DNA of 64,000 nt from Streptomyces aureocirculatus. GTDB taxonomy: Bacteria; Actinomycetota; Actinomycetes; Streptomycetales; Streptomycetaceae. Both the position numbers and the translations under genes were made by a program. The notes under the pieces were generated by a model. It ran no database searches and was not told where the DNA came from. It was given only the letters and a program-made list of their open reading frames with translations. Shown here in pieces: positions 29,785 through 37,238 of this stretch. Numbering within the stretch: position 1 is the stretch's first letter; every line of letters starts with the position of its first letter. The stretch lies in NCBI RefSeq assembly GCF_000720475.1, contig NZ_JOAP01000025.1, positions 1-64,000 of the forward strand, read 5' to 3'.

Positions 29785-29822
29785 ATTTCCCTGCGGGTGC
29801 CGTCCTGTTTCCCCCGCGGAAC
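29785..29822 (-). promoter_or_regulatory. GlnR-type box upstream of the nitrite reductase operon
   Basis: Read on the minus strand: GTTCC-n6-GAAAC-n6-GCACC-n6-GAAAT. This matches the actinomycete GlnR consensus of alternating GTnAC and GAAAC half-sites with 6-bp spacers (four half-sites in 38 bp). It ends 23 bp before the start codon of the flavoprotein gene at 29761. GlnR activates nirB in S. coelicolor under nitrogen limitation, so activation or control by GlnR is expected here. Confidence 0.75.
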
Positions 29823-29914
29823 GGTGGGCTCAGCGGGCGGGGGGCGGGGCTGTGAGGCCGGCGGACCAGTTGCCCACAGGGGGAGCCGAAGCAGGGGCCG
29901 CTAGGGTCGCGATC

Positions 29915-30697
29915 ATGCCTGACATATCCATGACCACGGTGGTCGTCCTGTGCCTGGCCGCGCTCGCGGCGGGGTGGATCGACGCCGTGGTGGGCGGCGG
30001 CGGACTCCTGCTGCTGCCCGCGCTGCTGCTCGGCCTGCCGGGGACGACCCCGGCGGCGACCGCACTGGGCACCAACAAGGCGGTGGCGATCGTCGGCACG
30101 ACCGGCGCCGCCGTGACGTACGTGCGCAAGGCCCCCATCGACGTGGCCACGGCCGTGCGGATCGGCCTCGCGGCGCTCGCGGGGTCGATGGGCGGCGCGT
30201 TCTTCGCCGCCGGGATGAGCACCGACGTGCTCAAGCCCGTCATCATGGCCGTCCTGGTCGGCGTCGGCGCCTTCGTGATCTTCCGGCCCGACTTCGGCAC
30301 GGCCCCCGCCGCGGGCCCGCTGCCGCCCCGCCGCGTGCTCGCCGCGATCGGCATCGCGGGCGTGGGCATCGGCTTCTACGACGGCCTCATCGGCCCCGGC
30401 ACCGGTACCTTCCTGGTGCTCGCGCTGACCGCCGTCCTCCGGCTCGACCTGGTCCGTGCCTCCGCCAACGCGAAGATCGTCAACTGTTGCACCAACGCGG
30501 GCGCCCTCGTGATGTTCGCCTGGCAGGGCGCCGTGCTCTGGCGGCTCGCCCTCGTCCTCGCCCTCTTCAACCTCGTGGGCGGCACCCTCGGCGCCCGCAC
30601 CGCCCTGAAGAAGGGCAGCGGCTTCGTACGGATCGTGCTCCTGACCACGGTGGTGGGGCTCGTGGCGAAGATGTCCTACGAGCAGTGGGTGGCGTAG
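29915..30697 (+). CDS. TSUP-family (TauE/SafE) membrane transporter
   Basis: A 260-residue integral membrane protein with about eight helices in two homologous halves (MTTVVVLCLAALAAGWIDAVVGGGGLLLLPALL in the first, IAGVGIGFYDGLIGPGTGTFLVLAL in the second). The glycine-rich WIDAVVGGGG and GFYDGLIGPGTG motifs are the TSUP signatures. The family exports or imports sulfite, sulfonates or related anions. ATG 29915 is chosen; the open frame upstream overlaps the GlnR box region. It is divergent from the nitrite operon, so a shared regulatory region is possible. Confidence 0.88.
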   Translation: MPDISMTTVVVLCLAALAAGWIDAVVGGGGLLLLPALLLGLPGTTPAATALGTNKAVAIVGTTGAAVTYVRKAPIDVATAVRIGLAALAGSMGGAFFAAGMSTDVLKPVIMAVLVGVGAFVIFRPDFGTAPAAGPLPPRRVLAAIGIAGVGIGFYDGLIGPGTGTFLVLALTAVLRLDLVRASANAKIVNCCTNAGALVMFAWQGAVLWRLALVLALFNLVGGTLGARTALKKGSGFVRIVLLTTVVGLVAKMSYEQWVA

Positions 30698-30743
30698 CGG
30701 GGCGGCGCGCGACAGGCGCTACCGGGTACCGGTGCGACAGCCG

Positions 30744-31388
30744 TTACCGGGTGCCCGTGAGGTGGGCGAAGACCACCACGTTGCCCTGGTAGCCGGTCTG
30801 TTTGGAGTACGCGCCGCCGCAGGTGATGACCCGCAGCTCGGGGCGGGACGCGGCGCCGTACACCTTCTCGTCGGGGAAGTCCTTCGCGTCGTACACCTCG
30901 ACGGCGTCGACCGTGAAGAGCGCCACGCCGCCGTCGCGCCGCTCGACCTCGATGACGCGGCCCTTGGTGAGCGCCCCGAGCCGGTAGAAGACGGCCGGGC
31001 CCTCCGCGTTGTCGACGTGCCCCGCCAGGATCGCCGTGCCGCGCTCGCCCGGCATGGTGCCCGCCTCGTACCACCCCGCGAGGTTCTTGTGGCGCGGCGG
31101 CGGCACATCGAGGCTGCCCTGACGGGTCAGGCCGAGCCCCATCAACGGGGCGTCCACGTCGATCGCCGGAATGCGGATCCGGTCGGGCGGCGACGGCGGG
31201 AGCGGGGCCGAGAGCCCTGGTCCCACCGGTCCTGTGCCCGCCACGGCGGCCTGCGCGGCGGACGGCTGCGGCGGCGCGTGGGACGCCGTGCCCTCGTACA
31301 CCAGCCACCCACCGCTGCCGATGGCGAGCACGGTGGCCGCCGCTATCAGGGTGTTGCCGAACCTGCCTGGCCGCTCTGTCCGGCGCAT
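30744..31388 (-). CDS. Class F sortase
   Basis: A 214-residue membrane-anchored transpeptidase. An N-terminal signal-anchor helix (FGNTLIAAATVLAIGSGGWLVYEG) is followed by a Pro/Ala linker and the sortase beta-barrel. The catalytic His lies in ILAGHVDNAEGPAVFYRLG and the catalytic Cys in LRVITCGGAY; the Arg could not be placed with confidence. Class F sortases attach surface proteins to the wall and are typical of actinobacteria. The gene lies 151 bp downstream of a gene for a small secreted protein with a C-terminal membrane segment and basic tail, probably its substrate. Confidence 0.9.
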   Translation of the reverse strand: MRRTERPGRFGNTLIAAATVLAIGSGGWLVYEGTASHAPPQPSAAQAAVAGTGPVGPGLSAPLPPSPPDRIRIPAIDVDAPLMGLGLTRQGSLDVPPPRHKNLAGWYEAGTMPGERGTAILAGHVDNAEGPAVFYRLGALTKGRVIEVERRDGGVALFTVDAVEVYDAKDFPDEKVYGAASRPELRVITCGGAYSKQTGYQGNVVVFAHLTGTR

Positions 31389-31442
31389 GGCTCACCGCCT
31401 GGGATCGTCACTGGGGGAGGAGGAGTCGTCGACGGGGGAAGG

Positions 31443-31470
31443 GGGAGGGGGCGTCCTGCCTCCCCCTCCC
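31443..31470. terminator. Purine-rich hairpin between surface-protein and sortase genes
   Basis: GGGAGGGGG (31443-31451) pairs with CCCCCTCCC (31462-31470). The hairpin lies in the 151-bp gap between the substrate-like gene and the sortase gene, on the same strand, and may set their relative expression as a partial terminator. Confidence 0.5.
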
Positions 31471-31539
31471 GGGGGCGCCAGGGACGGGCGGCCGGGAGAG
31501 GGAGGGGAGCGGATACCCGCGGACCGCGGAGGGGGCCCG

Positions 31540-32109
31540 TCAGATCCTGTCGCCTCTCGCCCGGCGATGCAGGAGCCAGGTACCGCCCGCGGCGGCGACG
31601 GCGAGGACGCCCACGCCGGCCGCGGTCTTCACGGGATCGGGGCCGAGGGCACCGCCGACCCCCGTCTTCACATGCCCCTTCGGGTGCACCGGTACGGGTA
31701 CGGGCTGCTCCCCGCGGGCGGGCGCCGTGGACGTCAGCGTCACCGACAGGTCGCCGGCCACCTGACGGCCGTCCGTCCCCGCGCACCGGGCGACGATCTC
31801 GTAGGTGCCAGGCTGCGCCGAAGGGGGCACGTCGAACCGCCCCGACAGCGCCTGGGCGCCCTTCCCCGGGGCCAGCGCGAAGGTGCCGGCGCCGACCGCG
31901 CTCGCGTCCCCCGTGGCACCGCCGCCGCTCCCGCCGCACGCGGCGGTGCGCACCGTGACGCTGGTGCCGGGCGTGACGGTGGCCGGTGACACCTCCAGGC
32001 CGTCGGCGGGCGCCGCGGCCGCGGGAGCCACGAAGACCCCGGCCGTGAGGACACCGGCCGAGGCGACGGCGAGCGCGGCGGAGGTCGTCAGTCGGCGGGC
32101 TGTGCGCAT
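31540..32109 (-). CDS. Secreted surface protein with C-terminal anchor, likely sortase substrate
   Basis: A 189-residue protein. ATG 32109 gives a Sec signal peptide (MRTARRLTTSAALAVASAGV through AAAAPA). The mature part has an Ig/bacterial-surface-like beta domain (LEVSPATVTPGTSVTVRTAACGG; GTYEIVARCAGTDGRQVAGDLSVTLT) with two Cys that could pair. A Pro-rich linker, a TGVGGALGPDP stretch, a single hydrophobic helix (TAAGVGVLAVAAAGGTWLL) and a basic tail HRRARGDRI follow. This is the layout of a wall-sorted protein, though no canonical LPxTG is visible. The adjacent class F sortase supports the assignment. Function at the surface unknown. Confidence 0.8.
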   Translation of the reverse strand: MRTARRLTTSAALAVASAGVLTAGVFVAPAAAAPADGLEVSPATVTPGTSVTVRTAACGGSGGGATGDASAVGAGTFALAPGKGAQALSGRFDVPPSAQPGTYEIVARCAGTDGRQVAGDLSVTLTSTAPARGEQPVPVPVHPKGHVKTGVGGALGPDPVKTAAGVGVLAVAAAGGTWLLHRRARGDRI

Positions 32110-32355
32110 GGGGCGGGCTCCTGTCGATGCCTTCGTGCAGGCGTGCACCTCCGAGATAAAGGGCACTCGGCGCCGCACGCCTGCTGAGGAGCCGTCAGAA
32201 TCCCCGCGGGGCCGCGCATCCGGACGTATCGACGATGACGTTCCAGCAGGTCACCCCGTGTGTCGGGGAACAAGTACCGAAGCCGTCGCACGGCGGCTGT
32301 GAATGGGTGACCCGACGCGCCGCCGCCCCCGCGGCCGGCCGGGTCCCGGGGCGGC

Positions 32356-33186
32356 TCAGAGCGCGTCCCACGGGACGGCCTCGTACACCTCGGACACGGT
32401 CGTCATCAGCTTCTCGTCGACGGGAAGGTCCAGGTCGTCGACGCGCCGCCCCGGACTGATGCCCCACGAGTTCATGACGAGGGCGGCCCGGTACGCGGGC
32501 AGGTCCCGCAGTTGTACCCGGCCGAGGCGCGTGGGCAGGCCCGCGTCGGCCAGGCGGGCCCGCAGGAGCTGCATGGTGATGCCGGCCAGGTGCGGGCCAT
32601 CGGGCCACACCACCTCGTGCCCGTCCCAGAAGGCCACGTTCGTGATCGCGCCCTCGCTGATCGCGCCGTCGGGCCCGGTGAGCAGCGCCTCGTCATAGCC
32701 CGCGCGGCGCGCCGCCCGCCCGTGGTAGGCCTGCGCGAAGCCGCCGAGGTGCTTGACGTGCGCGACCGGCCGGACGTACGGCACGGACATCAGGGACTGC
32801 GCCCGCGCGGCCGTCGTGGCGGGCAGCTCGGTGGGCGGCCGCACGGTGACCATCAGGGACGGGGTCCCGTCGGGGGCGTGCACGTACACGCGCACCGAGG
32901 CGTCGGCGATCACCCCGGTGGCGCCCGCGCCGCCGTCGCCGGTGAGCGCGTGCCGGACGAGGTCACGGACCCGCTCGCCGTCGAGACCCTGGTCGAAGAG
33001 TTCCCGCGTCCCGGTGTCCAGGCGGCGCAGATGCAGGTCGAGGCCGCGCACCCCGCCCCCTCTGACCTGCATCGCGGTGAAGTGCCCGAAGGTGTCCAGG
33101 GCGCGCGCCCGCAGGGACTCGACGGTGCCGGGTCTGCCGTCGACCTCAAGTCGGAGCACGTCCGTGGGGGTTGATGGTGTGGTCAT
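32356..33186 (-). CDS. Class IV aminotransferase (PLP-dependent)
   Basis: A 276-residue fold-type IV PLP enzyme, the group of branched-chain aminotransferases, D-amino-acid transaminases and aminodeoxychorismate lyase. ATG 33186 gives MTTPSTPTDVLRLEVDGRPG. The PLP Lys is in VRPVAHVKHLGGFAQAYHGRAARRAG and the Glu/Thr phosphate-binding segment in GAISEGAITNVAFWDG. Length is slightly short but complete. It lies upstream of the surface-protein gene on the same strand, with a 246-bp gap. Reaction within the family cannot be decided from the sequence. Confidence 0.88.
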   Translation of the reverse strand: MTTPSTPTDVLRLEVDGRPGTVESLRARALDTFGHFTAMQVRGGGVRGLDLHLRRLDTGTRELFDQGLDGERVRDLVRHALTGDGGAGATGVIADASVRVYVHAPDGTPSLMVTVRPPTELPATTAARAQSLMSVPYVRPVAHVKHLGGFAQAYHGRAARRAGYDEALLTGPDGAISEGAITNVAFWDGHEVVWPDGPHLAGITMQLLRARLADAGLPTRLGRVQLRDLPAYRAALVMNSWGISPGRRVDDLDLPVDEKLMTTVSEVYEAVPWDAL

Positions 33187-33300
33187 GGCCCCACCGTACG
33201 ATCGTGGCGCCTCCGGTCGTCGAGGGGCGGCCCTCACCTCCTGTCGGAGGCGCCGCTGAGCCTGCGCGGAGGCACCGCTGAGCCTGCGCGGAGGCGCCGC

Positions 33301-33759
33301 TCAGTCCTCAAGGAGGCGCCGCGGGCCCGGCCCGTGCGCCGCCAGCTCGTCCCACGGGTTCGACAGGGCGCACCGGTCGAGCGAGAGGCAGCCGCAGCCG
33401 ATGCAGTCCGCGAGGTTGTCGCGCAGCCGCTCCAGGGTGCGGATGCGCTGGTCCAGGTCCGCGCGCCAGCACTCCGAGATGCGGGCCCAGTCCTCGCGCG
33501 TCGGCGTGCGGTCCTCGGGCAGCAGCCGCAGCACGTCGCGGATCGTGGCCAGCGGTATGCCGAGCCGCTGCGAGGTGCGGATGAAGGCGACGCGGCGCAG
33601 CGTGTCACGGCTGTAGCGGCGCTGGTTGCCGCTGGTGCGGCGGCTGCTGATGAGCCCCTCGCGCTCGTAGAAACGCAGGGCGGAGGGAGCTACTCCGCTG
33701 CGCTCGGCCAGCTCGCCGACGGTGGCTTCCTTGGCGCCCGGGGAGAGATGCGTCGTCAT
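33301..33759 (-). CDS. soxR: Redox-sensing transcriptional activator SoxR
   Basis: A 152-residue MerR-family sensor. The N-terminal winged helix ([25 protein letters not shown], residues 13-37) is followed by a dimerisation helix and the [2Fe-2S] site with Cys119, Cys122, Cys124 and Cys130 ([12 protein letters not shown]), the SoxR-specific C-x2-C-x-C-x5-C pattern. In streptomycetes SoxR senses redox-active compounds rather than superoxide alone. It is divergent from a flavin reductase gene across a 63-bp region with a dyad, its probable target and autoregulatory site. Confidence 0.95.
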   Translation of the reverse strand: MTTHLSPGAKEATVGELAERSGVAPSALRFYEREGLISSRRTSGNQRRYSRDTLRRVAFIRTSQRLGIPLATIRDVLRLLPEDRTPTREDWARISECWRADLDQRIRTLERLRDNLADCIGCGCLSLDRCALSNPWDELAAHGPGPRRLLED

Positions 33760-33785
33760 GCCGCCAGATTAGTCGTGGGCACGGC

Positions 33786-33805
33786 TTGACCTGAACCAAG
33801 GTTCA
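33786..33805 (+). promoter_or_regulatory. SoxR-type operator/promoter
   Basis: TTGACC (33786-33791) is followed directly by the palindrome TGAACCAAGGTTCA (33792-33805). A -10 element placed after a 19-bp spacer would be GAAGCT. MerR-family activators bind such dyads between over-spaced -35 and -10 elements. It lies 17 bp upstream of the FMN reductase start and 26 bp from the soxR start. Confidence 0.65.
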
Positions 33806-33822
33806 ACTAAGAAGCTCTGTGC

Positions 33823-34464
33823 ATGAACACCACCACAGCCCAGACCGTCTCCCCGTCCACCGCCGCCGCGTTCGAGGCCGCGACCGCGACCCCGGTGAAG
33901 GTCGCCGTGATCGTCGGCAGCAACCGCGAGGGCCGCTTCGGCCCGGTCGTCGCCGAGTGGCTGCTGCGCCGGGTGCGCGACCACGAGGGATTCGATGCGG
34001 ACGTCATCGATCTGGCGGAGGTGGACCTGCCCACCTCCCTGTCCTTCCGCCCGTCCGCCGACGTCGTCACCGAACTCGCCAAGGTCACCCCGAAGCTGGC
34101 CGAGGCCGACGCCTTCATCGTCCTCACGCCCGAGTACAACCACTCCTTCCCCGCGTCCCTGAAGAACGTCATCGACTGGCACCGCGCCGAGTGGGAGGCC
34201 AAGCCCGTGGGCCTCGTCTCCTATGGCGGTGTCTCCGGCGGCCTGCGCGCGGTCGAGCACCTGCGGCAGGTCTTCGCGGAGCTGCACATGGTGACCGTCC
34301 GCGACACCGTCTCCTTCCACAACGCGGGCGGCCTCTTCGACGACGACGGCAACCACAAGGACCCCGCCCTCGCGGACGCCGCGGCGAAGGGCATGCTGGA
34401 CCAGTTGCACTGGTGGGCGTGGGCGCTGCGGGCGGCCAAGGGGGCGCGGGCGTACGGGAGTTGA
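33823..34464 (+). CDS. NAD(P)H-dependent FMN reductase, SoxR target candidate
   Basis: A 213-residue flavodoxin-fold quinone/flavin reductase. The FMN phosphate loop is VAVIVGSNREGRFGPVVAEWLL, and the conserved LTPEYNHSFPASLKNVIDW contributes to flavin binding and dimerisation, followed by PVGLVSYGGVSGGLRAVEHLR. An N-terminal Thr/Ala tail of about 20 residues precedes the fold. The gene is divergent from soxR over a SoxR-type operator. It likely reduces redox-cycling quinones or phenazine-like metabolites in the cytoplasm. Confidence 0.92.
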   Translation: MNTTTAQTVSPSTAAAFEAATATPVKVAVIVGSNREGRFGPVVAEWLLRRVRDHEGFDADVIDLAEVDLPTSLSFRPSADVVTELAKVTPKLAEADAFIVLTPEYNHSFPASLKNVIDWHRAEWEAKPVGLVSYGGVSGGLRAVEHLRQVFAELHMVTVRDTVSFHNAGGLFDDDGNHKDPALADAAAKGMLDQLHWWAWALRAAKGARAYGS

Positions 34465-34569
34465 CGCCGGTGTGCGGCGCGGCGCGGGGTCGCTGCCGGG
34501 GCGTGCGGAGGTACGGGGGTCCCTCTCACGCCTGCGGCGCCCGCGGCAGGGCGCCGGTAGCCTTGAGCC

Positions 34570-34938
34570 GTGACCGAGCCGATGCCGACCACCGTCCTCA
34601 CTGTCCTGACCACGACCGACACCCCGGGCAAGGCCGAGGCCCTCGCGCGCGGCGCGGTCGAGGCGCGGGTCGCGGCCTGCGCGCAGATCAACGGCCCCGT
34701 GACCTCGGTGTACCGCTGGGAGGGCGCCGTCGAGACGGCCCGCGAGTGGCAGGTGCTCCTGAAGACCACCGACCACCGCTACGCCGACCTGGAGTCCTGG
34801 CTGACACAGGCCCACGACTACGACACCCCGGAGATCATCGCCACTCCCGTGCCCCGGGGGAGCGCGGCGTATCTGTCCTGGGTGGCCGAGGAGGTTCAAG
34901 CCCCTCCGGTGTCCGAGGACGAGCGCGAAGCGCGATGA
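34570..34938 (+). CDS. cutA: Divalent-cation tolerance protein CutA
   Basis: A 122-residue CutA1, a trimeric ferredoxin-fold protein linked to divalent metal tolerance, exact role unsettled. The GTG start gives MTEPMPTTVLTVLTTTDTPG. Family motifs include ALARGAVEARVAACAQI, VYRWEGAVETAREWQVLLKT and the closing TPEIIATPVPRGSAAYLSWV. The C-terminal tail of about 15 residues is acidic. It follows the FMN reductase by 105 bp and converges on nasA. Confidence 0.93.
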   Translation: MTEPMPTTVLTVLTTTDTPGKAEALARGAVEARVAACAQINGPVTSVYRWEGAVETAREWQVLLKTTDHRYADLESWLTQAHDYDTPEIIATPVPRGSAAYLSWVAEEVQAPPVSEDEREAR

Positions 34939-34956
34939 GCCCGGGGAGGGGGGCCC

Positions 34957-37050
34957 TCAGGCGCGTTCCACCCGCACCGCGCACACCTTGAACTCCGGCA
35001 TCCGCGACACGGGGTCCAGGGCGGGGTGCGTGAGGATGTTGGCCCGGCCCTCGCCCGGCCAGTGGAACGGCATGAAGACGGTGTCAGGCCGGATGCCGGG
35101 CGTCACCCGCGCGGGCACCACGACGCGCCCGCGCCGCGACACCACGGCCACCGCCTCGCCGTCGGCGACCCGCAGACGGGCGGCGAGCCGTGGATGCAGC
35201 TCCACGAAAGGACCCGGCGCGGCGGCGTTCAGCTCGGCCACGCGCCGCGTCTGCGCGCCCGACTGGTACTGCGCGAGCACCCGCCCGGTGGTCAGCACCA
35301 CCGGGTACCTGGCGTCGGGCTCCTCGGCGGCGTCCCGGTGCGTCACGGGCACGAACCGCGCCCGCCCGTCGTCGGTGGCGAACCGCTCCAGGAACAGCCG
35401 CTCCGTCCCCGCGTGCGCGGGTGCGCCTTCGGGGACCGCGGGGCACGGCCAGAACACCCCCTCGCCGTCGCCTTCCGCGAGCCGCTCGTACGAGATCCCC
35501 GCGTAGTCCGCGAGCCCGCCCGAGCTGGCCCTCCGCAGCTCCTCGAACACCTCCTCGGGCTCGGCGGGGAAACCCTTGCCGTGCCCGAGCCGCGCGGCCA
35601 GACCGTGCAGGACTTCAAGGTCGCTGCGTACACCGTCCGGAGGGTCCACGGCACGCCGCCGCAGCAGCACCCGCCCCTCCAGGTTGGTGACCGTGCCCGT
35701 CTCCTCGGCCCACTGCGTCACCGGCAGCACGACATCGGCCAGCAGCGCGGTCTCGGAGAGCACCACGTCGGCGACGGCGAGGAAGTCCAGGGACCTGATC
35801 CGCTGCTCCACGTGCGTGGCGTGCGGCGCCGACACCACCGGGTTGGAGCCCATCAGGAGCAGCGACCTCACCTCACCGCCGAGCGCGTCGAGCAGCTCGT
35901 ACGCGGACCGCCCGGGGCCGGGCAGCGTGTCGGGGTCCACGCCCCACACCCCCGCCACGTGCGCGCGGGCCTCCGGGTCGGTGAGCTTGCGGTAGCCGGG
36001 CAACTGGTCGGCCTTCTGGCCGTGTTCACGGCCGCCCTGGCCGTTGCCCTGCCCGGTGAGGCACCCGTACCCGGACAGCGGCCTGCCCGGCCGCCCCGTG
36101 GCCAGACACAGATTGATCCACGCGGCGACGGTGTCGGTGCCCTTGGCCTGCTGCTCGGGGCCGCGCGCGGTGAGCACCATGGCGTGCTCCGCGGCGCAGA
36201 ACCGCCGCGCGGCCTCCCGCAGTTGCGGCACCGGCACCCCGGTGATCCGCTCCACGTACTCGGGCCAGTGCGCCATGGCGGCGGCCCGCGCCTCCTCCCA
36301 GTTGGTGGTGCGCTCCCGGATGTACGCCTCGTCCGTGTGCCCCTCGGCGACCACGAGGTGCAGCAGGCCGAGGGCGAGGGCCAGGTCGGTGCCGGGGCGC
36401 GGGGCGAGGTGCAGGTCGGCCTGTTCGGCGGTACGGGTGCGGCGCGGGTCGACCACGATCAGCGTGCCGCCGTTGTCCTTGAGCTCCGTGAGGTACCGCA
36501 GCGCGGGCGGCATCGTCTCCGCGAGGTTGGAGCCGACGAGGATCACACAGTCCGTGCGGGCCACGTCCGCGAGCGGGAACGGCAGCCCCCGGTCGAGGCC
36601 GAAGGCCCGCGTTCCCGCCGCCGCCGCGGACGACATGCAGAACCGGCCGTTGTAGTCGATCTGCGAGGTCCTGAGCACGACCCGCGCGAACTTCCCGAGC
36701 GCGTACGCCTTCTCGTTGGTGAGCCCGCCCCCGCCGAACACCCCGCACGCGTCCGCCCCGTACGCGGTCCGGGTCCGCGCAAGGCCGTCCGCGACCCGGT
36801 CCAGGGCCTCCTCCCAGCCCGCCGGCTCCAGCTCACCCGTGACGGGGGAGCGCACCAGCGGCCCGGTCAGGCGCACCCGCGAGGAGAGCACGGCGGTCGC
36901 CGTACGCCCCTTGCCGCACAGCGCGCCCCCGTTGACGGGGAACGCGGGCCGCTCCACGACCTCGACCCCCGCGGGGCCGCGCGTCAGCCCCATGCCGCAC
37001 TGGAGCGCGCAGTAGGGGCAGTGGGTGGGGGTGGCGGCCGAGGTGTTCAT
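34957..37050 (-). CDS. nasA: Assimilatory nitrate reductase catalytic subunit
   Basis: A 697-residue molybdopterin oxidoreductase reducing nitrate to nitrite in the cytoplasm. The N-terminal [4Fe-4S] site uses Cys11, Cys14, Cys18 and Cys45 (CPYCALQCG... ALCGKG). The Mo-bisMGD domains follow (NYNGRFCMSSAAAAGTRAFG; VILVGSNLAETMPPALRYL; LLMGSNPVVSAPHA), and the C-terminal molydop-binding domain ends with VFMPFHWPGEGRANILTHPALDPVSRMPEFKVC. There is no C-terminal [2Fe-2S] or flavin domain, so electrons must come from another protein. The product feeds NirBD. Weak GlnR-like half-sites lie upstream. Divergent from the siroheme chelatase gene. Confidence 0.93.
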   Translation of the reverse strand: MNTSAATPTHCPYCALQCGMGLTRGPAGVEVVERPAFPVNGGALCGKGRTATAVLSSRVRLTGPLVRSPVTGELEPAGWEEALDRVADGLARTRTAYGADACGVFGGGGLTNEKAYALGKFARVVLRTSQIDYNGRFCMSSAAAAGTRAFGLDRGLPFPLADVARTDCVILVGSNLAETMPPALRYLTELKDNGGTLIVVDPRRTRTAEQADLHLAPRPGTDLALALGLLHLVVAEGHTDEAYIRERTTNWEEARAAAMAHWPEYVERITGVPVPQLREAARRFCAAEHAMVLTARGPEQQAKGTDTVAAWINLCLATGRPGRPLSGYGCLTGQGNGQGGREHGQKADQLPGYRKLTDPEARAHVAGVWGVDPDTLPGPGRSAYELLDALGGEVRSLLLMGSNPVVSAPHATHVEQRIRSLDFLAVADVVLSETALLADVVLPVTQWAEETGTVTNLEGRVLLRRRAVDPPDGVRSDLEVLHGLAARLGHGKGFPAEPEEVFEELRRASSGGLADYAGISYERLAEGDGEGVFWPCPAVPEGAPAHAGTERLFLERFATDDGRARFVPVTHRDAAEEPDARYPVVLTTGRVLAQYQSGAQTRRVAELNAAAPGPFVELHPRLAARLRVADGEAVAVVSRRGRVVVPARVTPGIRPDTVFMPFHWPGEGRANILTHPALDPVSRMPEFKVCAVRVERA

Positions 37051-37072
37051 GTCCCCACCCTCGGGCGGGTGT

Positions 37073-37099
37073 GTTTCACCCCCGGACCCGGCCGGTTAC
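37073..37099 (-). promoter_or_regulatory. Possible GlnR-like half-sites upstream of nasA
   Basis: On the minus strand GTAAC-n6-GGTCC-n6-GAAAC lies 22 bp before the nasA start. The 11-bp phasing is that of GlnR boxes and the distance to the start codon resembles that in the nitrite operon, but only two of three half-sites match and their order is not the standard alternation. Treat as a weak candidate. Confidence 0.35.
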
Positions 37100-37238
37100 A
37101 CCGGCGGTACGCGGGCCTCCGTGGCCGCGGAGGCCCGCTGTGAGGGGCCCGGCCGCCCCACCGCCTCGGTGAGCTCGCGGAAAGGAGCCGTCACGGCGAC
37201 GCAACGGGACGGAAATCCGGGGCGGCGATCCTCGGTCC

